39,759 nucleotides of DNA from Mariprofundaceae bacterium (GCA_027018935.1 JALUXZ010000208.1:1-39759); one strand, 5' to 3'; positions 1 to 7,161 are shown, counted from the stretch's first letter. Numbers and translations are program-made. The notes: generated from the sequence alone by a model not told the origin.

Positions 1-99
1 GCAAGAGAGAGGCTCTCGTTGATATTTTAGAAAATCACCCCTCATCCCAACCTTCTCCCCTCAATGGGAGAAGGGGCTTAGAAGCATGCTGAATAGTTA
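1..99. repeat. Truncated copy of a dispersed element with TGAATAGTTA end
   Basis: This stretch shares long blocks with 15930-16112: the CTCTCGTTGAT segment, then a CTTCTCCC / GGGAGAAG hairpin, then a terminal TGAATAGTTA at 90-99. The left part lies outside the window or is lost. It has no coding capacity. It sits immediately outboard of the distal end of the CRISPR array. I read it as a non-autonomous mobile element remnant; the hairpin alone could also act as a transcription terminator. Confidence 0.55.
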
Positions 100-164
100 C
101 ACAATAAGTTAAAAGACAACAAATGCGCGAAACAAGCCCTGACCCTAGAAGTTCAGGCTTAATC

Positions 165-1808
165 GTTTCAAAACCTTTTAACAGGTCAAAGGCATTCAGG
201 GCAGTTTCAATGAATGATAATGGCCTTCAGCTTATTGCGTTTCAAAACCTTTTAACAGGTCAAAGGCATTCAGGGCATTAAGCAACATCACTGACCGCAT
301 TGGTAGAATATGTTTCAAAACCTTTTAACAGGTCAAAGGCATTCAGGGACTGGAGAAGTGGAGAGTGTCGATACGACACCTGGTTTCAAAACCTTTTAAC
401 AGGTCAAAGGCATTCAGGGCAAAGGTTAAACAAGCCAAAGCTAAAGAAGCCAAGGTTGTTTCAAAACCTTTTAACAGGTCAAAGGCATTCAGGGGGTAGC
501 TCGATTAAATCGTATGATTCAGCATAAAGAGTTTCAAAACCTTTTAACAGGTCAAAGGCATTCAGGGATACGATGTATATCGTATCTTCTTTCGTTCTGG
601 CAGGTTTCAAAACCTTTTAACAGGTCAAAGGCATTCAGGGGATGATTTCACACATCAAGAAGACCTGGACTGTTCGTTTCAAAACCTTTTAACAGGTCAA
701 AGGCATTCAGGGGGTTCACTGCCCGAAGGTGGATTTCACCTTTGTGCGTTTCAAAACCTTTTAACAGGTCAAAGGCATTCAGGGACCATGTGCTGCAAGG
801 ATGATGATGAGCGAGTGTAGTTTCAAAACCTTTTAACAGGTCAAAGGCATTCAGGGAGCATCCGCGAACGTGCGGAAAAGTTGAAAGCTGCTGTGTTTCA
901 AAACCTTTTAACAGGTCAAAGGCATTCAGGGAGTTGAAGTGGCTGTGCCTGTGCCTGTTGCATTGTTTCAAAACCTTTTAACAGGTCAAAGGCATTCAGG
1001 GCTGCTTACCGAAGTAGAGGTCTTAGCGGAAGCTAAGGTTTCAAAACCTTTTAACAGGTCAAAGGCATTCAGGGTTCGGCATTAGCCGCAATGACCTGTC
1101 ATGGTACATGTCGTTTCAAAACCTTTTAACAGGTCAAAGGCATTCAGGGCCAACACAAAGAACGAGATTTGGGGAGGTCTACGGACGTTTCAAAACCTTT
1201 TAACAGGTCAAAGGCATTCAGGGGACAAAATAGCTGCTGACATATGGCGCTTCGAGCGCCGTTTCAAAACCTTTTAACAGGTCAAAGGCATTCAGGGTAA
1301 AATGGGAGGGTGAATACACCTCCGCCGAATCGTTTCAAAACCTTTTAACAGGTCAAAGGCATTCAGGGTATTACGCTACAATGAATGACCCATGGTCGCT
1401 GAAAGTTTCAAAACCTTTTAACAGGTCAAAGGCATTCAGGGAAAAGTATGTGGGAGTCTTTATTTTAAAGACTTCGTTTCAAAACCTTTTAACAGGTCAA
1501 AGGCATTCAGGGTATTTAAACTTGATTTTATAGCCCCGCAAAACGCCCTTTTGTTTCAAAACCTTTTAACAGGTCAAAGGCATTCAGGGAATTGCTCACC
1601 ACAACACTTGCAAATCAACTTGGCCGTTTCAAAACCTTTTAACAGGTCAAAGGCATTCAGGGGGTTTAGTAGTTTTAATGCCATAACCAACTCCTTAGTT
1701 TCAAAACCTTTTAACAGGTCAAAGGCATTCAGGGTGAATATCCTGATGGAGAACGCCGTGAGGTGTACTTTGTTTCAAAACCTTTTAACAGGTCAAAGGC
1801 ATTCAGGG
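165..1808 (-). CRISPR. CRISPR array, 23 repeats of 37 bp, 22 spacers, type III-B associated
   Basis: There are 23 apparently identical 37-bp repeats. On the + strand each starts GTTTCAAAACC and ends GGCATTCAGGG. First-repeat starts are 165, 239, 312, 383 and so on to 1772; spacers are 33-40 bp. On the minus strand the repeat ends in TTTTGAAAC, which resembles the known type III 5' handle (ATTGAAAC/G). The cas genes and the AT-rich leader lie on the right, so I infer transcription leftward, in the same direction as the cas operon, with the newest spacers near 1735-1771. No repeat degeneracy is visible at either end, so orientation rests on the handle and leader. No cas6 is seen in the window, so the processing enzyme is probably encoded elsewhere. 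Confidence 0.98.
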
Positions 1809-2095
1809 GGCACCCCCTTTCAAGCCTTTATTTACAACACCTTCCGAGCCCTTACCAGTTTCACATACCCTGAATGCCCCTTTCCCCACAAAAACACACC
1901 TCAAAATTTGAAAAAACGCTTATGTTTCTTTTTATCTCCGCGCTTTTCCTCGAAATAACATTAAGAAAAAATCACAAAGCATTAGATTATAAAGAACTTT
2001 TCCTAATAAAATCCATCAATCACTACTGGCAGCGAAATATAAACTACGCATAGAATAGCATACCCATTCAGTCTAAGCCAGACTGTTTTTTATAT
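1809..2095 (-). promoter_or_regulatory. CRISPR leader
   Basis: This 287-bp gap lies between cas2 and the array, has no gene, and is AT-rich from about 1880 on. Reading leftward, a strong -10-like TATAAT lies at 1991-1986, about 170 nt before the first repeat; its -35 is weak. At the junction GGGGG and CCCCC (1806-1817) form a short inverted repeat overlapping the last three bases of the repeat. At 1868-1878 an 11-mer is the exact reverse complement of the repeat end at 1798-1808. Leader identity is inferred from position and composition. Confidence 0.7.
2069..2091 (+). terminator. Rho-independent terminator facing right, in the leader
   Basis: A perfect 6-bp stem CAGTCT / AGACTG with loop AAGCC is followed directly by six T on the + strand. 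On the minus strand no T run follows, so it works only rightward. It would stop antisense transcription leaving the array before it enters cas2. Confidence 0.6.
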
Positions 2096-2392
2096 TCAAC
2101 AATCACTAACAATCCATGCCGCAGGAAGTTCCTCTACACGGCAGCCATAACCCAGCACGACTGTGCGTGTATCACACTGCCCACAAAGCGGATAGCAATG
2201 TAACCTATCCTCATCATCATTCAACACCGATGCCAATGCTGCCTGCAAGGCCTTGAACTGCGGCGAGCTCAAGCGACACTCAAACACTGAATATTGCACA
2301 GGCTTGCCATAACTTTTTAGAAGCTTGAACACCTTTCTCCATCGCTTTGGCGATGCAATATCATAGGTAATCACCCATAAGCTACGATTCAT
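2096..2392 (-). CDS. cas2: CRISPR-associated endoribonuclease-fold protein Cas2
   Basis: Cas2 dimerises and bridges two Cas1 dimers in the spacer-integration complex. The 98-aa product has the usual Cas2 length and opens with a beta strand ending in the conserved Asp (WVITYDIASPKRW), followed by KVFKLLKSYGKPVQYSVFEC, the typical 'G..vQ.SVFe' segment of the ferredoxin-like fold. Its start overlaps the cas1 stop by 4 nt, so the two are translationally coupled. It is the last gene of the cas operon, directly before the leader. The C-terminal part has four Cys (PLCGQCDTR, GYGC, SDC), which may simply be lineage variation. Confidence 0.95.
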   Translation of the reverse strand: MNRSLWVITYDIASPKRWRKVFKLLKSYGKPVQYSVFECRLSSPQFKALQAALASVLNDDEDRLHCYPLCGQCDTRTVVLGYGCRVEELPAAWIVSDC

Positions 2393-3384
2393 GGCATAAA
2401 TGCCCGATATTCAATGCCTTCATCCTGCAATGCTCTTGCCAGCAAATTCGCCTGCTCGCCAATAATCAAGCGGTAGCCTAGCCGCCGATGATCATATTTG
2501 ATGGGGGATTGCATCAACGATTCCCAAGCAGCAAAAAACACCTTGCGTATATTTGCCTTTAAATAACAGCCGCCATTGGGTGTTCGCTCAAAATCCTTTG
2601 GCTTATAATCGCCCGAAAGTAGCAACCGCATCACAAGTCTATCCACCAAATAACGAAACTCCTCCATCAAATCCAAAGCCAACGATGGTTTCCCATAATC
2701 ACTATGCTCCTCACCACCATGCAACATGCCTGCATGTACATCCAGACCAATCACCTCAATGGCTGAAATACATTCATTGAGCAATAAAGTATAACCCAAT
2801 GATAACATGCCATTGATGGGATCGCGCGGGGGCTGACGGTTGCGCCCTTTCCAAAGAAAAGGCGAATTTGAAAATAGTGTTGTAAACGCTTGGAAATAAT
2901 CGCGCGCTGCCATGCCTTCAAAGCCACGTAAGCGCTCCACACTATGCGTGCGCCCTGCTGAATCCATCCAGCCTTTTAAGGTATTGCGCAAGGCTGAACT
3001 ATCATGCCCTGCATCGCTAAGCCTGCGGCATAGCAATTCCTTGCTATTGCGGATCTTTCCAATCACAAACCAGCGGGCATAAGGCATTGCCAATGTAGCC
3101 TCACGCACACATTCATATTGTTTCATCCGCAACCGGACATTGGCATGCGTGGCAGGATTCAAACGCCCGCGATAGCGACCTCGCGATGATAGAAAGTAAA
3201 CAGGTATGCCAGCTTCCAGCAAGCTTGCCATCACTTGCGTGGAAAGCTGAACATTGCCCAACAAAATCACACGCTCGACTTGTGCGGCTGGAAATCGCTG
3301 CTCCGTCTCACCTGATTTTACCAGATATTCACCACCATCTTTGCGCAAATATGCGCCTTGTGCATCAAGGTAAAGTGCTGGCAT
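2389..3384 (-). CDS. cas1: CRISPR-associated endonuclease/integrase Cas1
   Basis: Cas1 is the metal-dependent integrase that inserts new spacers at the leader end of the array. The 331-aa protein has the N-terminal beta domain (MPALYLDAQGAYL, then VERVILLGNVQLSTQ) and the C-terminal helical catalytic domain. Visible signature elements are DPINGMLSLGYTLLLNE, carrying the catalytic Glu region, GMLHGGEEHSDYGKPSLALD with the catalytic His, and LALDLMEEFR with the acidic metal ligands. The length is normal for the family and no reverse-transcriptase or Cas6 fusion is present. It starts 3 nt after the stop of the zinc-ribbon gene and overlaps cas2, so it belongs to the same operon. Confidence 0.96.
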   Translation of the reverse strand: MPALYLDAQGAYLRKDGGEYLVKSGETEQRFPAAQVERVILLGNVQLSTQVMASLLEAGIPVYFLSSRGRYRGRLNPATHANVRLRMKQYECVREATLAMPYARWFVIGKIRNSKELLCRRLSDAGHDSSALRNTLKGWMDSAGRTHSVERLRGFEGMAARDYFQAFTTLFSNSPFLWKGRNRQPPRDPINGMLSLGYTLLLNECISAIEVIGLDVHAGMLHGGEEHSDYGKPSLALDLMEEFRYLVDRLVMRLLLSGDYKPKDFERTPNGGCYLKANIRKVFFAAWESLMQSPIKYDHRRLGYRLIIGEQANLLARALQDEGIEYRAFMP

Positions 3385-3387
3385 TTA

Positions 3388-3630
3388 TTATTTACTAGCC
3401 ACCTGCATATTGCATTTAGGGCAGTAAACCTTGACCCCTGTAATCGCCATATAAATAAGACCTGGAACAATCCCACAAAGCAATAATAAAATGCCAATCA
3501 CTGGATTGTATGCTGAACGCACTTTTGGCGAACCCTTAAAACCACAATTCTGATTTGGACAAATAATATCATTCCGTGTCTTAATTTTATTCCAAACTTT
3601 TTTCCCTAATCCTTGTTCATTTTCTGCCAT
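3388..3630 (-). CDS. Small zinc-ribbon membrane protein, function unknown
   Basis: An 80-aa protein with a Cys pair near residue 24 (IICPNQNCGF), a hydrophobic segment (VIGILLLLCGIVPGLIYMAI) and a second Cys pair near the C-terminus (VYCPKCNMQ). The two pairs can form a zinc ribbon around a membrane hairpin. I chose the ATG at 3630 because GGAGGAAG lies directly upstream; an in-frame ATG at 3645 would place that sequence inside the gene. The stop is 3 nt from cas1. I know no established CRISPR role for such a protein. Being wedged between the acidic membrane protein and cas1 suggests it is co-expressed with the locus, but it could also be a passenger. Confidence 0.7.
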   Translation of the reverse strand: MAENEQGLGKKVWNKIKTRNDIICPNQNCGFKGSPKVRSAYNPVIGILLLLCGIVPGLIYMAITGVKVYCPKCNMQVASK

Positions 3631-3723
3631 CACTTCCTCCATCAATCTAAGATGGAGCTCAGGCTAAATAAAACTATATACCCTGTTTAGTTTCACAAGG
3701 TTGTGAGATTGTACACCGTGGCA
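3631..3723 (-). promoter_or_regulatory. Largest intra-operon gap, possible internal promoter
   Basis: At 93 nt this is by far the widest gap in the cas operon. It holds a small palindrome, CACAA-GG-TTGTG at 3694-3705, and an AT-rich TATATAG stretch leftward of it that could serve as a -10 for separate expression of the zinc-ribbon gene, cas1 and cas2. The promoter elements are weak matches, so this is tentative. Confidence 0.25.
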
Positions 3724-3960
3724 TCAATCATCATCCCAATATTGATCATGATCATCCCATTCATCCCACTTTTCCGACCAACTTTTTTCTTCATCATCAT
3801 CATCATGCTTGTCTTCCCGTTGTCCCGACCGAGTTGTTTTTCTTTTATCACGACGCTTTGCATGATTTCCACCTCGATGTTGCACACTGTTGGGCTTACT
3901 ATTACCAATCATGATCAGCAAAAAATATAAGACCCCTATAAGTATAAAAAAAGTTCCCAT
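3724..3960 (-). CDS. 78-aa single-pass membrane protein with highly charged tail
   Basis: The product opens with one hydrophobic helix (FFILIGVLYFLLIMIG, residues 4-19). It continues with a basic stretch (HAKRRDKRKTTRSGQR) and ends in a strongly acidic, Trp-rich tail (DDDDEE, then WSEKWDEWDDHDQYWDDD). I do not recognise a family. The start lies 5 nt after the csx3-like stop, with AAGG upstream, so it is probably translated from the same message. The tail is encoded by CAT/ATC-type triplet runs on the + strand, which warns of low-complexity sequence. Sitting next to a membrane CARF protein, it could be a partner or regulator of that protein; this is inference only. Confidence 0.55.
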   Translation of the reverse strand: MGTFFILIGVLYFLLIMIGNSKPNSVQHRGGNHAKRRDKRKTTRSGQREDKHDDDDEEKSWSEKWDEWDDHDQYWDDD

Positions 3961-3965
3961 CTGCC

Positions 3966-4208
3966 TTACCCCTTCGGGTCATGATCAAAAACCAGCACCT
4001 CTCCACTGGCTGGTGAATCATAATAAAGTTTAAGCGCCTTGCCGTGCAGCGCATGCGCAATCTTCAAATACATCCAAACAGGCCCTGCGCCCGTTAGCTT
4101 CACCACATTGCCTTCGCCAGCTTGAATTTTTGCCTGTGCCACATAATCAGGCAATTGCGCAAGCTTGGCTGTTTCTTCATAAAGGGTTGAAATATCAATG
4201 CTAATCAT
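3966..4208 (-). CDS. csx3: Short Csx3/Crn3-like cyclic oligoadenylate ring nuclease
   Basis: Csx3 (Crn3) proteins bind and cleave cyclic tetra-adenylate and so switch off type III CRISPR effectors. The core here, VVKLTGAGPVWMYLKIAHAL followed by HGKALKLYYDSPASGEVLVF and DHD, follows the Csx3 pattern as I remember it: a G-x-GP-(I/V)-W motif, a His-rich helix (AH..H), a Tyr/Val-Tyr-Asp, then a beta strand ending before a His. At 80 aa it is shorter than the usual roughly 100-110 aa and lacks most of the C-terminal part. The start overlaps the stop of the membrane CARF gene by 4 nt (ATGA), so the pair is translationally coupled, which fits an effector with its off-switch. Activity is not shown. 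Confidence 0.72.
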   Translation of the reverse strand: MISIDISTLYEETAKLAQLPDYVAQAKIQAGEGNVVKLTGAGPVWMYLKIAHALHGKALKLYYDSPASGEVLVFDHDPKG

Positions 4209-5020
4209 TGCGACACAATCCCCCTACCCACAGTTTTTATTTCATAGTCATAAGTTTTTACATCAAAGGGAGCGTTGGTTTGTACATATTGCGCCTGCCG
4301 ATTCTCATTCACCAGCGAGACCATCATACCTGCAATGGATGCAGGCTTTTGCCCACCTGTAATATCAATGACCACATCAGACTCATCCATATCTTTGGGT
4401 AAATCTGCTAAAATTTCTTCTAATGTTTGCGTTAAAGCTGATATATCTTCAAAGCTGGAAACATTTTGACGAATGAATGATACATTTGGATAAAGCTTCT
4501 GAAACATTGATTCAAACCATTCGTATTGCTCACCACTTTCTGGCGAACAAATCACCCATACGCTATTCAATCGCTGCCTATGCGCTTCCATGCCTCGCTG
4601 CACAGGCTTCCAGGAGAAGTTCTTTGCATCCAAGACATCCCAGTCCGACTTCTCCAAACGCTCAATATTTTGCGACTTGTTAATACTCGAAAGAAACAAC
4701 GTCATACCAGCATGCGGTGTGATTTCAGATGCCTGTATCTTTAATTTTACGCGTTTTCTTTGTGCCAACTTCCAACGCAGCCAACCCACACAAACAAGCA
4801 ACATAAAAGGCAATACACCCACAGCAAGCTTACGCCAAAAATGATGGTCCACACCTAAAAAAGTATTGAGAAAAATCAGAAGTGTATCTCCCAGCCAGCC
4901 CAAAGTAATCACAAACAATACCAAAAAAGCCAAACTGGATAATGTCGGGTTAGCAAGCCCTGTGACATCTGCCAGACGAGACTTATTTTCTGCCGCTTGC
5001 ATCAAGTTTTTATTTATCAT
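4205..5020 (-). CDS. Membrane-anchored CARF-domain effector (two TM helices, Cam1-like idea)
   Basis: The 271-aa product has two predicted membrane helices (about residues 27-54, LAFLVLFVITLGWLGDTLLI and on; about 65-82, LAVGVLPFMLLVCVGWL). A basic linker and a Rossmann-like CARF domain (about 100-271) follow. The CARF marks are the first strand MTLFLSSINKS and the motif D219-ITGGQK followed by PASIAGMM. CARF domains bind cyclic oligoadenylates made by Cas10; Cam1 is a known CARF protein with an N-terminal membrane helix that disturbs the membrane upon cA4 binding. This protein has no visible HEPN or nuclease domain, so membrane action is the likely output. I chose the ATG at 5020, which overlaps the cmr6 stop as ATGA; a TTG at 5032 is less likely. 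It is not clearly Cam1 itself, because it has two helices and greater length. Confidence 0.78.
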   Translation of the reverse strand: MINKNLMQAAENKSRLADVTGLANPTLSSLAFLVLFVITLGWLGDTLLIFLNTFLGVDHHFWRKLAVGVLPFMLLVCVGWLRWKLAQRKRVKLKIQASEITPHAGMTLFLSSINKSQNIERLEKSDWDVLDAKNFSWKPVQRGMEAHRQRLNSVWVICSPESGEQYEWFESMFQKLYPNVSFIRQNVSSFEDISALTQTLEEILADLPKDMDESDVVIDITGGQKPASIAGMMVSLVNENRQAQYVQTNAPFDVKTYDYEIKTVGRGIVSQ

Positions 5021-6090
5021 GCGTTCAAACAAGCCTTAATGCGCTGCACATTTGGCTTTTGTTTTTTACTTGGTTTTTTCCATGTCCCTCGCTGTTCATA
5101 ATAATCTTTCATCGCCTGAGCAATGCACTGCCTATCTTCTTGCCTATCCATTTGCTCCATTTGCTCTAACCATGCCGCAACGGTATTAGGCTCAGGGCTT
5201 GATTCCCTCCAACGATCCAAGTCCGCTTCTAATGGTGACATCGTGGCTCGTTTAGCTTCTTGCTCTGCCTTCTCTTTCTCCTGTTGTTCTGCTTGTGCTT
5301 GTTCACACATCTTTTTCTCTCGCACCAGCCTGGCTTGCTTATCTTCTGAAAAGCGTCCATAACCCACAGCAGTTTTTGCACCTGCACCAAGCCACTCTAA
5401 AGCTTGAGCCAAAGCCTCAGTGACTTCTTTAAGCTGAATATCACTACCTGTACGCTTGCTTACAGCAAACTGAAATGATGCCTTATCCACCACCAAAAAA
5501 GGTACGGGTACAGGATCATGCCAATCAGCAGGAATCGTATCGGGCCGATTGGGGAGACTTTCGCCTTCCGCATACCACTTACCATAGTGCGGAGTCATAA
5601 TATCCGCTTTGAGTTGTACAGGTGCAATCGGTACAGCATCAAAGAAAATCAACTCACCACTTTTCTTGGTATCGCCAAACCATTGCTTGAGTGTCGCTTC
5701 ATCAAAACCTTCCCACACCTCGCACCATGCCCGAACCATACCTTTCACTGCCGCACCCGTTAAATAAGGCACACCCAGCGTATGATGCCAAGCAAAGCCA
5801 TTTTCCACGGGATGATTATTGCCCATACCCGTGACAAAATGCCAATCGGTACGCATCACTAGCGATTGACCGCCGCAAGCTTCTAATAATACTTCTTGGC
5901 GCGCAGCAAAAGCATCCAGTTTCTGCCCATCACCTGTTGAGCCTGCAACTGTTTTAATCCAGTTGCTTTTACCAGCATCGGCAACTTTGCAATCCTTATC
6001 ATATTGATCAAAAAAACGATCATACCAAAGTCCTGCATGGAATCCTTCACCTTTTTGAGTTCCTTGTGCTCCTTTATATAGCGGTAACAT
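5017..6090 (-). CDS. cmr6: Cmr6, RAMP subunit of the type III-B complex
   Basis: Cmr6 is a Cas7-like RAMP that caps the Cmr backbone near the 3' end of the crRNA. The family marks are visible in VMRTDWHFVTGMGNNHP, LGVPYLTGAAVKGMVRAW with its glycine-rich loop, and AKTAVGYGRF closing the RAMP fold near residue 245. About 110 residues follow that core: a Glu/Lys/Gln-rich coiled coil (KEKAEQEAKRATM), an acidic helical stretch and a basic tail (KKPSKKQKPNVQRIK). The ATG at 6090 shares its A with the cmr5 stop (TGATG); a GTG one codon upstream is possible. It overlaps the next gene by 4 nt. Confidence 0.92.
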   Translation of the reverse strand: MLPLYKGAQGTQKGEGFHAGLWYDRFFDQYDKDCKVADAGKSNWIKTVAGSTGDGQKLDAFAARQEVLLEACGGQSLVMRTDWHFVTGMGNNHPVENGFAWHHTLGVPYLTGAAVKGMVRAWCEVWEGFDEATLKQWFGDTKKSGELIFFDAVPIAPVQLKADIMTPHYGKWYAEGESLPNRPDTIPADWHDPVPVPFLVVDKASFQFAVSKRTGSDIQLKEVTEALAQALEWLGAGAKTAVGYGRFSEDKQARLVREKKMCEQAQAEQQEKEKAEQEAKRATMSPLEADLDRWRESSPEPNTVAAWLEQMEQMDRQEDRQCIAQAMKDYYEQRGTWKKPSKKQKPNVQRIKACLNA

Positions 6091-6446
6091 CACTCATCCC
6101 CCTGCAAATAGGCTCTGGAAAATTTCTTTAGCCAATTCAGATATTCCAGACTTTCTGCTTCGGCAAGTTGGTACTCTTGAGCTGAGGCTTGCGTGATAAA
6201 TGTTATCAAATCACCTTTCTGCAACCAATCTTGCAAGGCCTGCAAAACGACTTCATGATTCCCTTTGTTATTGCCCTTGTAAAATGCACAAGTTTGCCCA
6301 AAGCCGCTCATTAAAATCATCGCAGGCATACCCACCACATAAGATTTCAACTCTTTTTGGTTGCTAGCATCCTTATTTTTTGCCCAACCTTCAACGGCTG
6401 CCAGTGCGTGCTTGGCACGCTCTTGAGAAATAGTTTGCAAGCTCAT
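6090..6446 (-). CDS. cmr5: Cmr5, small subunit of the type III-B complex
   Basis: Cmr5 is the small helical subunit that lines the target RNA along the Cmr4 filament. The 118-aa product matches the family in length and in pattern: an N-terminal helix SLQTISQERAKHALAAVEGW, a central MPAMILMSGFGQTCAFYKG, and a C-terminal AESLEYLNWLKKFSRAYLQG. It starts as ATGA overlapping the stop of the HEPN gene, so it is translationally coupled to an inserted toxin-like gene rather than directly to cmr4. Confidence 0.93.
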   Translation of the reverse strand: MSLQTISQERAKHALAAVEGWAKNKDASNQKELKSYVVGMPAMILMSGFGQTCAFYKGNNKGNHEVVLQALQDWLQKGDLITFITQASAQEYQLAEAESLEYLNWLKKFSRAYLQGDE

Positions 6447-6844
6447 ATCTCACCCTCCATGTTCAGTGTTACCAATGCACCTTTAATCCACTGCAACCAT
6501 TTTTGATTATCATAAAAAGTTGATTCATCCGCACTCACTACATCATCATAACGCACGCCTACGGCGTAATCTCCCAGCAACAACACTTCATCGGGCAAAT
6601 TACTCAAAGCTGCACAATAAGACTCTGCCAAAGAAATCAGCATATCAATGTCATGTGTGCGTGGAAAATCACCCTGATAAAGTGCCAGCACTGCTTTCAA
6701 TCGTTTTTCAGCGGCTTGCTGACAATGAAAACAACCGACACCCCAAGGGCCGTTTGCTGCACGAATCAGTTCAATGGTTTGCTCATCTTCCTTAGCTTTT
6801 TGCAATAAAGTATGCGCAACATCTTTGTTTTGACGTGTGTTCAT
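6443..6844 (-). CDS. HEPN-domain protein (PF05168/COG2250 type), partner of the adjacent MNT protein
   Basis: The 133-aa all-helical protein has the HEPN signature of the PF05168 group: CFHCQQAAEKRLKAVLALY at residues about 37-55, then PRTHDIDMLI, then YAVGVRYDDVV near the C-terminal third. These proteins are usually encoded beside minimal nucleotidyltransferases, as here. The catalytic RX4-6H of HEPN ribonucleases is not in its usual C-terminal place. The only R-x6-H is at residues 4-11, probably by chance, so RNase activity is doubtful. The Tyr in RYDD and later STFYDN are possible sites for nucleotidylation. Both ends overlap neighbours by ATGA (mnt upstream, cmr5 downstream), so it is embedded in the Cmr operon. 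Confidence 0.85.
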   Translation of the reverse strand: MNTRQNKDVAHTLLQKAKEDEQTIELIRAANGPWGVGCFHCQQAAEKRLKAVLALYQGDFPRTHDIDMLISLAESYCAALSNLPDEVLLLGDYAVGVRYDDVVSADESTFYDNQKWLQWIKGALVTLNMEGEI

Positions 6845-7161
6845 ACTGCCCTCCGATACAGTTCAATCCCTTCCTTTACCGCTCTGGCAGGCAATGATGC
6901 CGAAGCGGGAAGCCATGATTCAAACTCCTCTGGGGTATAAACCACAATATCCTTGCTGATATGAATATCCTTCAGAGCCTTGCGAATCGGCAAGCTACGA
7001 TAAGCAGGCTTTGCCCCTGTTTCCATCACCACCAACAAATCCACATCAGAATCTTCACGAGCATCGCCACGCGCACGGGAGCCAAACAAAATCAAACGAT
7101 GAAGTTGTACAAGCCCCAAAAGCCGCTGTTTAATTTGCTCAATCAGCTCGTGATTATTCAT
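6841..7161 (-). CDS. MNT-family minimal nucleotidyltransferase (MntA-like)
   Basis: The 106-aa protein carries the pol-beta-type nucleotidyltransferase motif GSx10DxD: G27-S28 in LILFGSRARGD, and D39 and D41 in SDVDLLVVME. A likely third acidic ligand is D71 in KDIVVYTPEEF. In characterised HEPN-MNT modules the MNT protein transfers AMP units to a Tyr of the HEPN partner and silences it. The start is the ATG at 7161, which overlaps the end of cmr4 in the frame-shifted ATGAATAA; longer upstream extensions run inside cmr4 and are unlikely. It overlaps the HEPN gene by 4 nt. All three catalytic acids are present, so it is likely active. Confidence 0.9.
   Translation of the reverse strand: MNNHELIEQIKQRLLGLVQLHRLILFGSRARGDAREDSDVDLLVVMETGAKPAYRSLPIRKALKDIHISKDIVVYTPEEFESWLPASASLPARAVKEGIELYRRAV

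Noticed and set aside
300-1958. Open frames across the CRISPR array (for example 300-527, 648-971, 1551-1958)
   Set aside because: They are translations of the repeat itself, with the same peptide recurring every 70-odd bases; no ribosome binding sites or family content.
3703-3930. 75-aa + strand frame opposite the acidic membrane protein
   Set aside because: Overlaps a minus-strand frame with better context in the operon; the Ile/Met runs come from the reversed triplet repeats.
6443-6844. R4-x6-H11 as the HEPN catalytic motif
   Set aside because: The motif should lie in the C-terminal helices; an N-terminal match of this loose pattern is likely chance.
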